Positions 33,631-45,992 of a DNA stretch of 64,000 nucleotides are shown here, one piece after another (positions within the stretch are counted from its first letter, which is position 1; every line of letters starts with the position of its first letter). This DNA comes from Pseudevernia furfuracea. Its lineage: Eukaryota > Ascomycota > Lecanoromycetes > Lecanorales > Parmeliaceae. Location of the stretch: contig JAIUPT010000017.1 of the NCBI GenBank assembly GCA_022315425.1, forward strand, positions 124,001 to 188,000, given 5' to 3'. The notes beneath the pieces were generated by a model. It saw nothing but the letters and a program-made list of their open reading frames with translations, ran no database searches and was not told where the DNA came from. A program made the translations under genes and the position numbers.

Positions 33631-36207
33631 TTAGTTGGTAGATCCATGTTGAGATTCCGGGGCGTCGGCCCAGAGCTCCGAGTCTGCATCGTCGTCGTCG
33701 TCATCTTCATTGTCATTGTCAGTCTGTTCGTCGTCTTCCGCGATGTGCTCCATGCCAGTTGTTTGTCCCTCGTCGTCACATATTTGTTCGTCTTCAATAG
33801 ACTCCACCCCTGAATCCTTTTCGATGTCAAGTTGCTGGGCCTCTGCGATACTGTCCCAGAGTGCTTTGAAGGCGGAATACTGTAGCTGAGGGTCTTCGTC
33901 TGGGGGCTGACCTCTGTGAAGTGAAGAGGCTTCATTTGTATCTCTTCGCCATTTCGCATGACTCAGTGGCCAGCTGCTATCCAGGTCGATGGTCTTCATT
34001 TGGGATGCAGAATGTAGTATACGTATTGTCTCCACATCTCCGCACAAAGCAGCATAATCCAGCACGGATTGCCCGTAAATGTTCTTAACATCGTACTCAA
34101 GCGACTCTTCCCGCAGCAGTAGTCTCAGGACGTCATGAGAGTTGTAGGCGACTGCAAACATCAGAGAGTTTATCCCACGGTTGTTTGCTGCATGTATGTT
34201 TGCACCTTTGTCCAGCAAAAGATGCACACTCGCAGGTACATTGGACCATACGGAAGCATGAAGTGGTCTGTGGCCCATATCCTCCTGATGTTCAACGTTT
34301 GCGCCATGAGATATAAGTGATTCAGCAAGCCTGGTACCTTCTAGCTTTTTTGAAGCCACATGTAATGCAGTGTATCCAACCTTATCCTCAGAGTTGACAT
34401 CTGGCTTGGCAGATAACAGTAGGTTTAACAAAGAGACGTCACCTGTTCCAGCAGCTATATGCAGAGGAGTCAGACCATATAAGTCTCTATGACTAGGATT
34501 TGAGCCACAAAGAAGGAGCTTTTGAACAGAATCAGAATCCTGATATCTTGTTGCCCAAATTAGCGCGGTACTCCCAGTAGCATCCACATTGTCAACCTCA
34601 GTCCTTGGTATCATAGATAGCACACTACTGAAATTCTTGCGGGAAGAACCGACGTAGGCTCTAGTCAGCGCTGGAAATCTGAATTGAGAAATACTTGGTT
34701 TGTGGCCGAACAGAGTACACAAGTTGCCATCGTCTCTTTCCCCTTTGGAGGTTACTTGCCTCGCCAATTTATCTTGCCAGTAAATGGTATAAGCGCACCT
34801 GTTTGATCTTTAGCATTAGGGATGATTCGAGCCGATACCAGGAATTCTTACAAGCCTTGAGGAGACTCATGGAACATATCGGAGCCAGCCTGTATCAGGA
34901 ACGCAGCGACTTTATATCTTCGCCCGTAAACAGCTAGCTATTGATTGAGTCAGGCTAGTAAATCTTTGCAGTAGATGGCTTGAAACTCACGTTAAGGGCG
35001 CTCGAGCCACGTGGGTCCACGTCAAGTACCGATGCTTGTCCGTCAACGAAGAAGGATTGTAATTGACGAATAACCATATCCTCGTTCCGGTAGGCCGACG
35101 CAATCGTCGTCCAAATAGGTGCTCCCTTTGACCGCACTCTCAGGACTCTGAGGCAGAGCTCTGGCCCTCTTGATTGATCGTATGCCATCTTCATTCTTAT
35201 CATTTTGTTCAAAAACCATTGAGGAAAAGCGTAAGTATAGGTGATGAATGTCGAATGACCTCGGCAGTCTTTGCTGTCACATTTTCGAGTCATCCACGGG
35301 TTCATACTATAGCCTATAAAGAGCGAACCAAGGACGGCATGCAAACAAGAGGGACTCCAAATCTCGCCTCTTTTGTGGCATGCGCAATCGCAGTCTTGCT
35401 CACAGAAGCTTCGAGCAAAACCAAACCTGACTTCGTAGGGTGTGACTGCAGTATCCGACAATGAAGGCTGGGCTTGACAGGGTCCTGAAATTGTTATCGG
35501 TGTTTCTATGCTCGGATCTGTCAGCAAAGCTTGAGAGCTATCGCATCCGTTATCGAGATTTTGGAGATTTCCGGTCTGTTGAGGGTCCGGCAGTAGGAGA
35601 GTCTGTGCGTCCCGTGGCCCTAAAGAAACATTGGCAATTTTAAGAACTGAGACTTGGACCAGATCCAACTTTGAGCTTAGTATCCGCATGTAGTCATGCA
35701 ACTCCAGAGAGGAGGAGCTTTTCCAAAGTCAGCAGAGGATCTCATCCGTTGCGAGACCTAAAGGCGACCTCACGCTGCGAGAAGACTTAGCGCAGTCGAT
35801 AAGCGGACCCTATCGGTATGAATGGCATCTTTGATACTTTTCACTTTCGGTCTGACTTGAAGCCATGAGATTCGATTTATGTCCGTCCGTCCATTACGAC
35901 TGTCAATAGTGGTGAGCCGATATGCAATAATTGACTCTAGAGCCAGTAATGTCTTCTTTACGTCTTCAAGGGCCGAAACGAGGCTTGCACGGGTCAATTG
36001 GAACCCTTCACCGTCTCGGTCGGTTTGGGTTGACTGCTGGAGAACGTCGCGGACGCCTTGTACAACAAACTGCAGATCGGTGACTTCATTGTTGAGCTGG
36101 AGAAGGATAGGCAGACGGCTTGCGGATAACTTTTTAAGACCTTTGCCTACGGTACTTCCTGCGCCTATGACCGCGAGAATACCAGCGGTTATCGAAAGTG
36201 GATCCAT
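33631..36207 (-). CDS. Ankyrin-repeat protein with fungal STAND N-terminal domain (804 aa)
   Basis: Four exons join in frame: 35774-36207, 34991-35717, 34852-34937 and 33631-34798. The introns are 53-56 bp with GT-AG ends and CTGAC or CTAAT branch points. The N-terminus MDPLSITAGILAVIGAGSTV is the amphipathic leader typical of N-terminal domains of fungal STAND proteins. A Cys-rich module follows (CDCACHKRGE, LGSLFIGYS, CDSKDC, FPQWFL), often seen in such ankyrin proteins. At least five ankyrin repeats lie in exon 4 (for example YGLTPLHIAAGTGDVSLLNL). The tail is highly acidic (a run of Asp near the end). No NACHT or NB-ARC domain is present. It may act in non-self recognition or signalling; the exact role is unknown. 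Its stop lies about 15 bp from YR element copy 2. Confidence 0.85.
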
Positions 36208-39200
36208 CTCGCAACTTACTCCGAGAAAGCTAGACCAGCGTCCTGTTGACGGACAAGGCTATCCTAGCTCATCCTCTAGCTCGAGGAACACCTTCTGCAG
36301 GGCTACAACAGAGCGAAAGCAAGATTTAAGCGGTGGCGGCGAGAGATTGAGCATGAGCTATGTTGGCGGCCGAGGGTTGCAAAATGCTCGATTTTATTAT
36401 CTTGGAAAGTACACAATCTTTCAGGCTTGCAGACAACTTCCCTGGAGCCAAGCGTTCACAAGGATCAAAGTCAGGTCTTAAGGATCCATATATTGATAAT
36501 GCATCAGATCATGGAGTACGAGATGAGATGTTCAAGTAGCAGAACGCAGCCTGGATGATACTGAAGGAGTGAATGCGTAAGCGCAAGCAGCGGTCAGCCC
36601 CACTAGACTCGGCACTCCATTCTGCAGCCTGATCATCTTTCCATACAGATCCCTGTAGGGCTTGAGCCTCATCTTCAAGCAGTTAGACAACGACTGAGTG
36701 CAGTGAAGTGGAAGGAGCCGCAGTCTTAGTACTTCCACATCTGCAAACTGTCCCCTTCCTCGGCCTTTTTCAACCCGTCATCCTGAAAGCTGAGAGTCGA
36801 TTTGACGATACTCTATGAGAGATCCGATGGCAATCATATAGGGTTCATACAATGAAAATGAAGTCAGATGACGAGCCTAGTCATCTTCTGTGAATGATAT
36901 GAAAGGAAAATAGAAAAGCAAAGGAGTGATGTATCGAGTCCATCAACAACAACAGCGTAAAGTCCTGAATGAGCCTCGGATAACGCCCTGTCAGAAGCAT
37001 ACTAAGCCTCTCGGAAAATAGTCGTTTTTTGGAGATGAAAAGTGATGATTTTAACTTTCTGATCTAATTAATTAGAGTCTTAGATTTAATGATTTTTATC
37101 CTAAAACTATCCTTCAAAATTGATCTAAACGCGGGTACAACCTAAACAGGAAGAGATGTAGAACTAAGATTAGAATATTAAAATATTAAGATTTCTTTAC
37201 TTCTATTTCTTAGAACAAGAATATAACATAATTATTAAGTAAGACTTTAAAAGTAGAGTTGATAGGCTAGAAACGAGCCTGCGAGGAGGTCCCTTCAATA
37301 GAAGCCCTTAGAGAGCCTCTAAAGGGCCCCCAGAGAAAAGGGGGGTCAGGGGGTCTCCCCCTAAGTTCTCTTAATAAATTATATATGATTTACATGATTC
37401 TATCCGCTTCCGTCCCAGGTAGGGGGAAGCTTCGTAACTAGCATTCATATTGTAGGGCTAGGGCTGAGGCTGGCGCCTTTTCAGGACCATTGTTGCGCAC
37501 CACAAATCAATCATGCAGTAGAGTATGTTGTACTCCGTAGACACAGCAGAAGCAGGAATTTCAACGCATACAGCCTTCACAAGTATTCCGTATGGAGCCT
37601 ATTGGAATTCTATAACTGCATACGACATACACTACGCACACCAGCTCATCCAGTCCAGACTCGGCCTTGACGTTTTGTGAGCGTCACCAGCTCGCATGAA
37701 AGGCGAAGGTCTCCGAGCATGCAAATGGCGAAGCTGGGGGAGAAAGCCGTGGCTCAGAGTGTCTGCAAGAATTCTCCTGCCTTTCGAGCGCTGCAAAGGG
37801 CAGCCTTGAAAGACCGCGTCTCCCTGCTTCGCCGCAGTGGGTTTCTGCAACTCCGTCTCAAAAGAGTAAGCATCACGGCGGAAGCCTCCTTCTCTCTGAA
37901 ATGATCGGCGAAAAGACAACAATTTGCCAAAGTCAGCAAAAGTTGCCTCATCAAGGACACAAGGTTTGCTCCGTACACCCCTCTACCGCTCTGACAACCA
38001 TAAAGCCCCTTTTCCATCGATCATACAAGAACGCACACTCACAGCTACTCCCGCAAACCGCTCCCCACTCTACTGTTCCGACCCTGAATTCATATAACCA
38101 CCCAGAACCCCCAAATGACCCCTCTTCAATCCCACCCTGCACTCAAACGCACAGATATGCATGCATATGCACGCACGCATCAAAGCCAAGCGTGCCTATC
38201 CGCAGCCGCCGCCTGCCCAACGTCTCTGCCTTGCCGTCTCCGCCTTGCATTACATGACACATTGGGACAGAATTAAATGGCGCTGACACCTCACAGCCCG
38301 GTGGAGGGATCCATAAATGATTTGATAGGTATGTCCAAGACAATCGAGGATGCAAATCGCGATCCCTCTCTCCACCGACTTAGCAGTCAACAATTAGCCG
38401 CCTCTGAGATCCAATACAATATGAGCGATTCTATCCTGAGAGAGAAAGTGACTTGATACAAGGATGTACCTTTTTCCAAGGATTGTCGGGGAGTTTATGC
38501 ACCAATACTCCGTATACCGCCAGTTATCTCATTGACCCGTCAGTCAAAGCACAAGAAGTATAGAACTGCGAATGCAAGTCATACTGCACGGCCCCAAATT
38601 CGAAGAAAGCGCCGTCGAAAAAATTTGTTACACGACAACGACTCTTTTGAATAGGTTGTTGCAAGACGAATCAGCGTCTACGGAACAGCCTACGAGGCTT
38701 GTGAAGATATATCAGCGGTACTCGAAGCCCGTACGCGATGAAGCTAAGCCCGGAGTGGGCATCAAACGAAAGTTTGAGGTACTAGTAGGAACTACTTTTG
38801 TTTATGTCACGTTGTTCAGGCGTGTCAAATCAGAGGTACAACATAATTTCCACGCGACTCAGGTCCGAAAAGCATCTCAAATGCAGGAACAGAACTTACC
38901 TCTCAGCCGGCTATCTCATTCACATGACTCTCGCAATAACAGGCACTCTCACAACGATAGACTGTCTACTAAGCAATCGATACTCATCTATCCTCACTCC
39001 AATATTGGCGGTTTCTCCGTCGCCGCTCTCTCTGGCTCTGGTTTGTTCTTTTTCAGCCTTCTTGATACCTCTCCACGTACCCTCATACGCCCATCCTATC
39101 CCAAGCTCAACACCGCATTGCCATCCAATCCGTCATTCTCTGTCCTTTGCTTATCTTCTCCCACAACAACGTCAATGACTCTCTCTCGCCCTTGTACAAT

Positions 39201-40059
39201 TGGGAAGACAGTATCAACTGCTCTCTACTGATTCTGCCACAATATCAATGTCTACCAAAGGAAGTTTTTTCAAAATCCTACGCGCGAGTTCCTACTGAAA
39301 GAAGCACGACCTCGTTTGCAAAACCACCAGGAGTGCACTCGTCGCCTTTCCAACTCACAGATACTGTAGAATTCCAGCACGTTACCATCTCCAACCCCAT
39401 CCCACTCGAACAGCACCCTGGGACAGCACCCTGGGACAGCTCTAGATGCTGCGCCTACTAATTTCTTTCAATCATCCACCCAGCTCTCAAGATCAGCTTT
39501 CGATATCAGTGCCTTTAACCTCGTCTCTAATCTGAACAGTAGAGTAGGACGCCGGGGTAGCATACAATGACCCTCCCCTGTGCTTTCGCACGCCAAAAGA
39601 TGTAAAAAAATGAAAAAAGGATGAGAGAGGGATGAGCAGAAGCAGAATATAAAATATATAAAATCCACTCAGCTACAAAGTACAGTACATGTCCCACACA
39701 TCAAACCAACTTTACAAAATACTAAATTGCAATCTCTCATCCCACAGCCACTATCTTCTCTCCCACTACCTTTTTCACACCCACCCACCTACACACCCAC
39801 TCCTTATGAGTCAACGCTTGAAGCCTAAGACACAAATCGCTAGATATACACATACATACATACATAACCCTCCGCATCATCTTATCCCCCTTCACCCTCT
39901 CTTTGCCTTATTTCCCATCTATTGCTCTCACTTGATCATCGCCGGCGCTATGACCACCACCATCACCACCTCCTCCTCCGAACCATCCTTCCCCTTTTCT
40001 CTTATATCAAAGAAAAACTTCATCTATGAAACTGACGTAGTTTGATTTATCTTTCCTTT

Positions 40060-40130
40060 CTTTCTCTTTCCTTTCTTTCCCTTCCCTTCCTTTCCCTTCC
40101 CTTCCTTTCCCTTCCCTTCTCTTCCCTCTA
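40060..40130. repeat. CCCTT/CCTTT microsatellite
   Basis: Irregular tandem pyrimidine repeats of the form CTTTCCCTTCC cover this stretch on the plus strand. Confidence 0.8.
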
Positions 40131-40765
40131 CGACGTTTATTATATATGTGGATCCTCGCACATATGTATATACCCTCACTCACTCACACGCAAGCACGTT
40201 CATACATATACACGGAATACACACATGAAATTACACTTGACCGAAAGCTTTTTTCGAGTCATCGTAGTACAATAAAATACAATCTAATTCATTTCAAGCC
40301 AATCCAATACAATCCAATCCAAAAGATGCAATACAAATCAATTCAATAAAATACAACTCAATACGATGCATTGATGGAATCCATCTCAACGTGAACATAA
40401 TCCCTCCCTTCACGGCAAATTCATCAGTATTTACCTTATGTATTAGAGCTCACAAAAAGCCAGTCAGGGAGAACAATACAAGAAATGTGACTTAGAGGAG
40501 CAACTCATACAACATACCCAAAAACAAACCCAAAATCCAACCCGAGGATCGAATAGAAGGAAGGGGGGAGGGAAGTAAGACGACAAAAAATAAAGAAAAA
40601 GAAAAAAAAAGAGGAAGGGAAAAAAGAAGAAAACTAAATATATAGAAAAAGGGGGGGGGAAATTCTAGAAAAAGAAAGAGATATATATATAAAATACTTA
40701 AATACTATATCCACCCCGAACTTAGGATTGGAGATTGCCATTCCGGGACGGGAAAGGGAGCAGGG

Positions 40766-40840
40766 CCGCTTTAGAGGGAGCATCGAGGGAGCAGGAGGGG
40801 AGCACGAGGAAGCAAGGGAGAGCACCGAGGGAGCACTATG
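40766..40840. repeat. Degenerate GAGGGAGCA tandem repeat
   Basis: About six imperfect copies of GAGGGAGCA(T/C)C occur in tandem. Confidence 0.65.
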
Positions 40841-41499
40841 GGGCAGTGCAGAGGCGCAGCAAGTGGGAGCCTGAAATGAATTCCTCGGTCTCGGCTTGAG
40901 CTGCTCTCGTTATTTTCTGCTGCCTGGACTTTGCTATCAAGGGTGATCCTGGGTGACTGCGCCTCTCGTGTGGGCGAGCTGCTCCCTGCTGCCTGATTCC
41001 CACTTTTCAGAAACTAATACGTTTCTCCTTTACGCAGGTGATTATTTAGTGGAGTATGTTTCTCTACTCTCTTCTTCTTTACCCTTTCTCTCCTTGCTTG
41101 CATAATTTACACAACTATCGACCCTTTTATTCCCGTTTCGAGACTGTCCACTTGGACCTGCATCCCAGACTTGACTAACTGCGACGATCACCTTGAGCTC
41201 TAACGCTGTTGATCTTAATTTAAAAGCTTGCTTCTATGATCTTCTATCTTTCGTGCTTCTGACTTTATTATCTTTCACCAGATTACTGCCCCGGAAATTG
41301 TTCTTAATAGTCCTCTTTTTACGCTCTCTCGACCATCTATCTCCTTATATATTCTCCCTTGCTGTCCTTAGGTTTCGCCGCTGCTATACTGCGCTTTAGC
41401 TAGCATTCTAGCTCACCTTCTGGCCTGCTTCATATACACATACTCCTACGGCGAGCTGTGGGTGATTGGCGTGGCGATGACGAAGGCCCCAGCGCAGTG

Positions 41500-41686
41500 G
41501 AGTCTTCATTGAAGCTGTATATTTACTTTAGCTTGACTACCTTCCTAGTACCCCCTTTCTCCTCTCTTCCTCCTAGAACCATATCAAACATACTTTCAAT
41601 CTCAAAGGTAGCTATGCTGTTATTGAAGTTCAGAAAATCCCTTGGAGAACGATGATCGGAATGCTTCACAAGGCCGGTACTGTATG
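41500..41686. repeat. Inverted copy of 18572-18780, cut by the Ginger element
   Basis: Its reverse complement begins CATACAGTACCGGCC exactly at the Ginger boundary (41686/41687) and follows 18572-18780 with substitutions. The repeat thus pre-dates the insertion. Confidence 0.68.
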
Positions 41687-44635
41687 TGTTGCATCGTACT
41701 CATGGATCATAGATATCCATGGATATGACGCATATCCATGGAAATAGGTACATCTTCATGGTCACGTCACACCCATCTCATGGGCAAAATTCCACCAATG
41801 GGAGGTACCTATCCATGGATCCCCCATCACACCCATGGATATGTTGAATATCCATAAGATTGGCTTCATTTGCTACCTGCTTATGCTATCATTCTACTTG
41901 CTACCTCTCTAGATTCCCCGCCTGCTACTGCCCACATTGCCGACCATATCATTACCCTTGCTAGCAATCCAATGGCCGGCTTTATTACGTCGTTGTCGTT
42001 TAGCCTCACTGGCCACGTCTCTTGTCCTATGCCCACGCTGAGTTCTCACACTCATTGCTGAGATATTAGGACAGTCAGGAGTATTATCCTGATTGGTCCC
42101 CCCATGGCATGCAATGGAGCATTTCGCCTCCGCCTTTACACAAGCACACCTGCGTGTAGAACACCACGTCTTCTGGTCCCGACAGTTACAATGAACTGGA
42201 ACCTTTTCAGTGATACTCTCTTGACTGGCACAGTAATGAAGAGTCACCGTCCCCTGGGGTGCTGGATCCGAGATTCCAATATTAATTTCGCTGGGCAGGG
42301 GGTTCAATTCTGATGTGGAATAGTTACGATCGAGAATCCCATACTTCGTCAAGATCTGATAGCTGTTATACTCAGGATTGAGTCCAATCACCCTTCCGAA
42401 GATGCGTTTATCATCGGTAGATACTCGATCAAGGGCTGGGACTGCAACACTGACTTGATCGAATAATGCAAACGTTCTGACTTGACGTTGCTTACCGTAC
42501 TGACGCTGAGATCTCTCATTAGCATGTTTTTGATTGACCTGAACCTGCTGACGTAGAGCAGTGATGGAAGTGCTGTCTAGTTCCTGAGGTTCGTTGAATT
42601 CTCGTCGTGCAAGTCGAAGTCTGTCGAGTTGTGGAGAAAGAAGGTCTGAATTAACAAGAAGTCCCTCTTTTGACGTACGATTAGATGGTGTAGAGGGACC
42701 AGCTGTATCGAATTCAGTAATTTCCCTCATTTGAGTATCCCTTTCTTGAGATATTGAATCAAAATCAACATTTGACTGATAAGTTTGATCCTTCTGATAC
42801 TTATCCTCCTCGACAACATTGAAAGCATTCAATTGCTGTTGAACACGTTCTTCCATAGTCTCTTAGTTCACAGACTCATGAATAAGAGAGTTGTCTACCT
42901 TATCGTCAATCTCCTGTTCCTCAATCTCATCCTCGTCAATTTGACGCATCCCTATGGGTATACGCTTGTAGTTAGACTTTCGATTGAAGACTACTTCGTA
43001 TGAAATAACCTTGGTAGCCCCATGGTAGATACTGTTAAGTTGTAGCATGATTTCCTATTAAGAAAGAAAAAAAGTCAACTTTGAACTTTCTCCTGTCGTA
43101 AGGGGGGGTTAGACAGCGAGATGTCCCTGATTGACCCATTCTTGGCTGCATAGCAGGTAGGAATTTAGGTAATTTAGAGACATGACGATATGGTATTCCG
43201 GGGAAGAAAAAACCAGAAAATGGAACTTGATTATATACTTCTAGGTCATTAACCCAATGACTGCTCCCATGCTTCCGCTTCCAGACTGTGATCCTTGACT
43301 TCACTGAGCGATGAGCTTGTTCAATAAGACCTTGGGTTCGTGGGGTCCTGGGACGTCCATTAATGACCTTAATACCGTATCTCCTCAGCAGTTCTAGGCA
43401 GATGCCTTTGAACTCGCCGCCGTTGTCTGATTGAAGGATCTCGAAGATACCGAGGATTGCGATTCACGTATGAATATGATAGACGACTATAGGGGCTTCC
43501 TTATTGGTCATTGCGAAGAGTCAGTGGAACTTGCTGAAATGATCCTCCATATGGCAAATCCACACGTACTCACCATCCGGAGTAGCCGTCATATCAATGA
43601 GATCGACCTGAACATGCTCAAATAGGCGTGTAGTTATGATAGATTTCAGAGGCCCTTTGGAATTGCTGTGAGCCTTTCGATAGCAGATCTCACATAGCTT
43701 GACTAGGAAATAGACCTCCTGAGTAGCGATCCCATAATACTCTCTACTGATATGGATCCCAGTAGCATGTTGTCCTACATGGCCTAGACTATTGTGAACT
43801 CGTGCAATAGTGTCAAAGATCCGATCCTCGCTGACTACCTCTCGTTTGGCAGTCCTCACCTTCCCGGGACGTCTGAATAGTTTACCTTTTTCATAGACGA
43901 AGTCGGCCTTTGATCCAGGATCGTTTCTTGCTGAGTGCTTCATCAAGTCGCTTCGGGATGAACTCTGTAAGCCATCTGATACCTCGTTCCTTTTCAGACG
44001 GCGTCATACGTTCCCGGGACTCATTCTTACGAGCATCCAGCATGAGATGAAAGACGTGACGTACTGCTTCATTGAATGGCTTCACCTGGGCCAGAGAGGC
44101 CGACGTGGGAGCCTCATTCCCAGCTGCAGGGGGCAATGCATTGACTAGATCCACGGTCGCACGCTCGTTAGATGCTGACATCTTGACTGATAGATAAAGA
44201 GAATGATTTGCTATGAAGGAGAAGCAGTGATGTGTGGTTGAGTGTGGGAGAATTGATTGAGAAATGGGAGCCTTTTATGCCTGAAAATCTAGGATTCCCA
44301 CAGCAGAATCCAGGGAGGAAGATGCCGGTATCGGACGTCTAATAACGTTCAAATGACTCATAGATGAGGGGACTTGTATAGCTTCAAATGGTGTTGATTG
44401 GTGTGGGAATGGGATCAATATTGGTGGCGCATTTAGCTGGTTTCTCCATGTATTTAGTCCCGATCCATGGTATTGGCGGCATATCCATGGGAAGGTACAA
44501 GCGATTGGTGGAATTTTGCCCATGAGATGGGTGTGACGTGACCACGGGGATGTACCTATTTCCATGGCCGTTCATCATATTCATGGCTGCGATGGGATAT
44601 TCATGGATATATGTGATCCATGGGTACGATGCAAC
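41687..44635 (-). mobile_element. Ginger-type (GIN) DNA transposon, decayed
   Basis: The element is delimited by long inverted repeats starting TGTTGCATCGTAC at both ends (41687 rightwards and 44635 leftwards). They extend with interruptions for over 150 bp and share a subterminal block with CACACCCATCTCATGGGC. The only gene is a Gypsy-like integrase without reverse transcriptase, which is the definition of Ginger elements. I could not see a clear 4-bp target-site duplication. Confidence 0.75.
41909..44181 (-). pseudogene. Ginger integrase-like transposase with Cys-rich C-terminus
   Basis: From MSASNERATVDLV the reading passes an H2C2 zinc finger (HNSLGHVGQH...CEICYRK), then the catalytic triad in VQVDLIDM, LQSDNGGEF and QGLIEQAH, as in Gypsy integrases. 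After an intron at about 43055-43238 (GTATAT...AATAG) comes a Gypsy-type C-terminal domain (FALFDQVSVAVP...GRVIGLNPEYN) and a CXC-like cysteine cluster (CNCRDQKTWCSTRRCACVKA), as found in KRBA2-like transposases. Damage: one frameshift near 43920, two TGA codons between the first and second catalytic Asp (probably former Trp), and a TAA between 42863 and 42857. Confidence 0.75.
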
Positions 44636-44732
44636 ATGCTGATGCAGTTTCATGACATGCTCACAATAGAACAACATGACGTAGCTGTGCGACGGCAACG
44701 CTAGCGGACCGAGCCGTGTTCAAAAACATCCC

Positions 44733-45992
44733 TTATTCCCGTGAACGCAGTGAAAGTAGGTTCTCCCACAGCCACCGGATCCGCGCTATACGTCGCGATA
44801 TCATCGCTATGTCTTGAAAACATTCCTCCTGCCCTTTCCTATCAAGTTCGAATTGGTCGTACGTAATAGAATCGTCCGGTAGTACTGTTAAACCTTCGCC
44901 GTAGAGAGGGACCTCTAAGTCCCTGTTCTGACTCATCTGCTCCACTGACGAGCTAATGTCATTCCATGGAATCAAATCTTCGACAAGCCGCGGCGAATCT
45001 CCTATGATTGCAAGAGTCCAAAGAAAGTTGAGCGTTACGTATATGAAAGAGAAGATGTTAGGAGACCCTGTCCGTAGGATCATGGTGATTATCTTGGAAA
45101 ATAAGCATCTTATCGATACTCTAACGGTATGGTCGGAAGTGCTAGCAGAAAGATCAGTGCGATCTTGGATCCGTCCATACTTAAGAAGCGCTGTGATGGA
45201 ATTCAGCCAATCATAAACACCATCCATTTGGAACGCCGTGTCAACGCATCGGACGTAAGTCTCCAGCAAATTAGATTTTGTGAGAGGCAGTAGCAACTCG
45301 GATTGCTCAACCGGCTCATTACTGAAAACCACCACATGCACCCTAAGGAACACGGCAACAAAAGAAGTGTCGTCGGTCCATTGTAGGATAGTCGTGAAAA
45401 GCTCCGTTCCTGATGTGAGAAGGTGAAAGTCGGTTGTGCATCTCCTCACAAAATCGGAGAAATCTCTAAGAAGATCGCGAGAGGCGGTAGCGTTTGATTG
45501 TGCAGAAACGTTGAACCAGGAACGAGCCTCCAAGGACCAAATATTGCAATCTTGGCCCGCGTCGTCGATAGATAAGCGATAAGCTATGAGAGAGCGCATA
45601 GAATCTACCCAAATTCGCTGAGACACTGGTAGTCGCATCCAGAGGTCTTTCATCATCGCATACGCAAGGAGGAGAAAAGGTAACTGCTGTTCCTTCGCAT
45701 TGTTCTTCAATCTTTCAAGGGTGGGAAAGATGATGTCCTGCCATATCCAAGTTGAAGAGTCTTCACAGAGAACACCTTTTGAAGAGAGAATCGATACTAT
45801 CTGCTGCAGGCAAGCGCGGTGTAATCTCAGACCGTTAGAAGGCAGTGGTAATCTTCTGTAAGTCATCACCAATGATTCTAGTTGTAACGTAGCCGTGTCG
45901 TTAATTCTCGTTCTGCGGAGCATCTTGCACCAGGTACTTCGTACTGAATCACTGAATCCGACACTACAGCGACACCTCGAAGCGATCTTCAT
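44733..45992 (-). CDS. Hypothetical helical protein (up to 419 aa)
   Basis: A long uninterrupted frame, mostly helical and Leu-rich, without a domain I recognise. The first ATG-bounded part overlaps the opposite-strand NLR exon by about 100 bp, so the real start may be a later Met (for example in MLRRTRIND or MTYRRLPLP). No transposon motif is visible. It starts about 100 bp from the Ginger right end. The lack of stops in a RIP-prone neighbourhood argues that it is, or recently was, a functional gene. Confidence 0.45.
   Translation of the reverse strand: MKIASRCRCSVGFSDSVRSTWCKMLRRTRINDTATLQLESLVMTYRRLPLPSNGLRLHRACLQQIVSILSSKGVLCEDSSTWIWQDIIFPTLERLKNNAKEQQLPFLLLAYAMMKDLWMRLPVSQRIWVDSMRSLIAYRLSIDDAGQDCNIWSLEARSWFNVSAQSNATASRDLLRDFSDFVRRCTTDFHLLTSGTELFTTILQWTDDTSFVAVFLRVHVVVFSNEPVEQSELLLPLTKSNLLETYVRCVDTAFQMDGVYDWLNSITALLKYGRIQDRTDLSASTSDHTVRVSIRCLFSKIITMILRTGSPNIFSFIYVTLNFLWTLAIIGDSPRLVEDLIPWNDISSSVEQMSQNRDLEVPLYGEGLTVLPDDSITYDQFELDRKGQEECFQDIAMISRRIARIRWLWENLLSLRSRE

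Larger units (their letters stand above)
36208..41499. other. Gene-poor, pyrimidine-rich intergenic DNA
   Basis: About 5.3 kb with no gene I can support. Open frames such as 38572-39231 have no domains and lie in CT-rich DNA that stays open by composition. Features seen: an AT-rich patch (37020-37250), a G/C-run hairpin-like patch (37320-37370), CT-rich stretches (38900-40020), and A/G-rich DNA (40550-40660). Short tandem copies of CCTGGGACAGCA occur near 39415. Confidence 0.5.

Noticed and set aside
37310..37375. G-run and C-run patch considered as a terminator or structured RNA
   Set aside because: Pairing is possible but no gene or conserved RNA fold can be linked to it.
38572..39231. 219-codon frame in CT-rich DNA
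   Set aside because: It stays open because of pyrimidine bias; no domain and no coherent neighbours.
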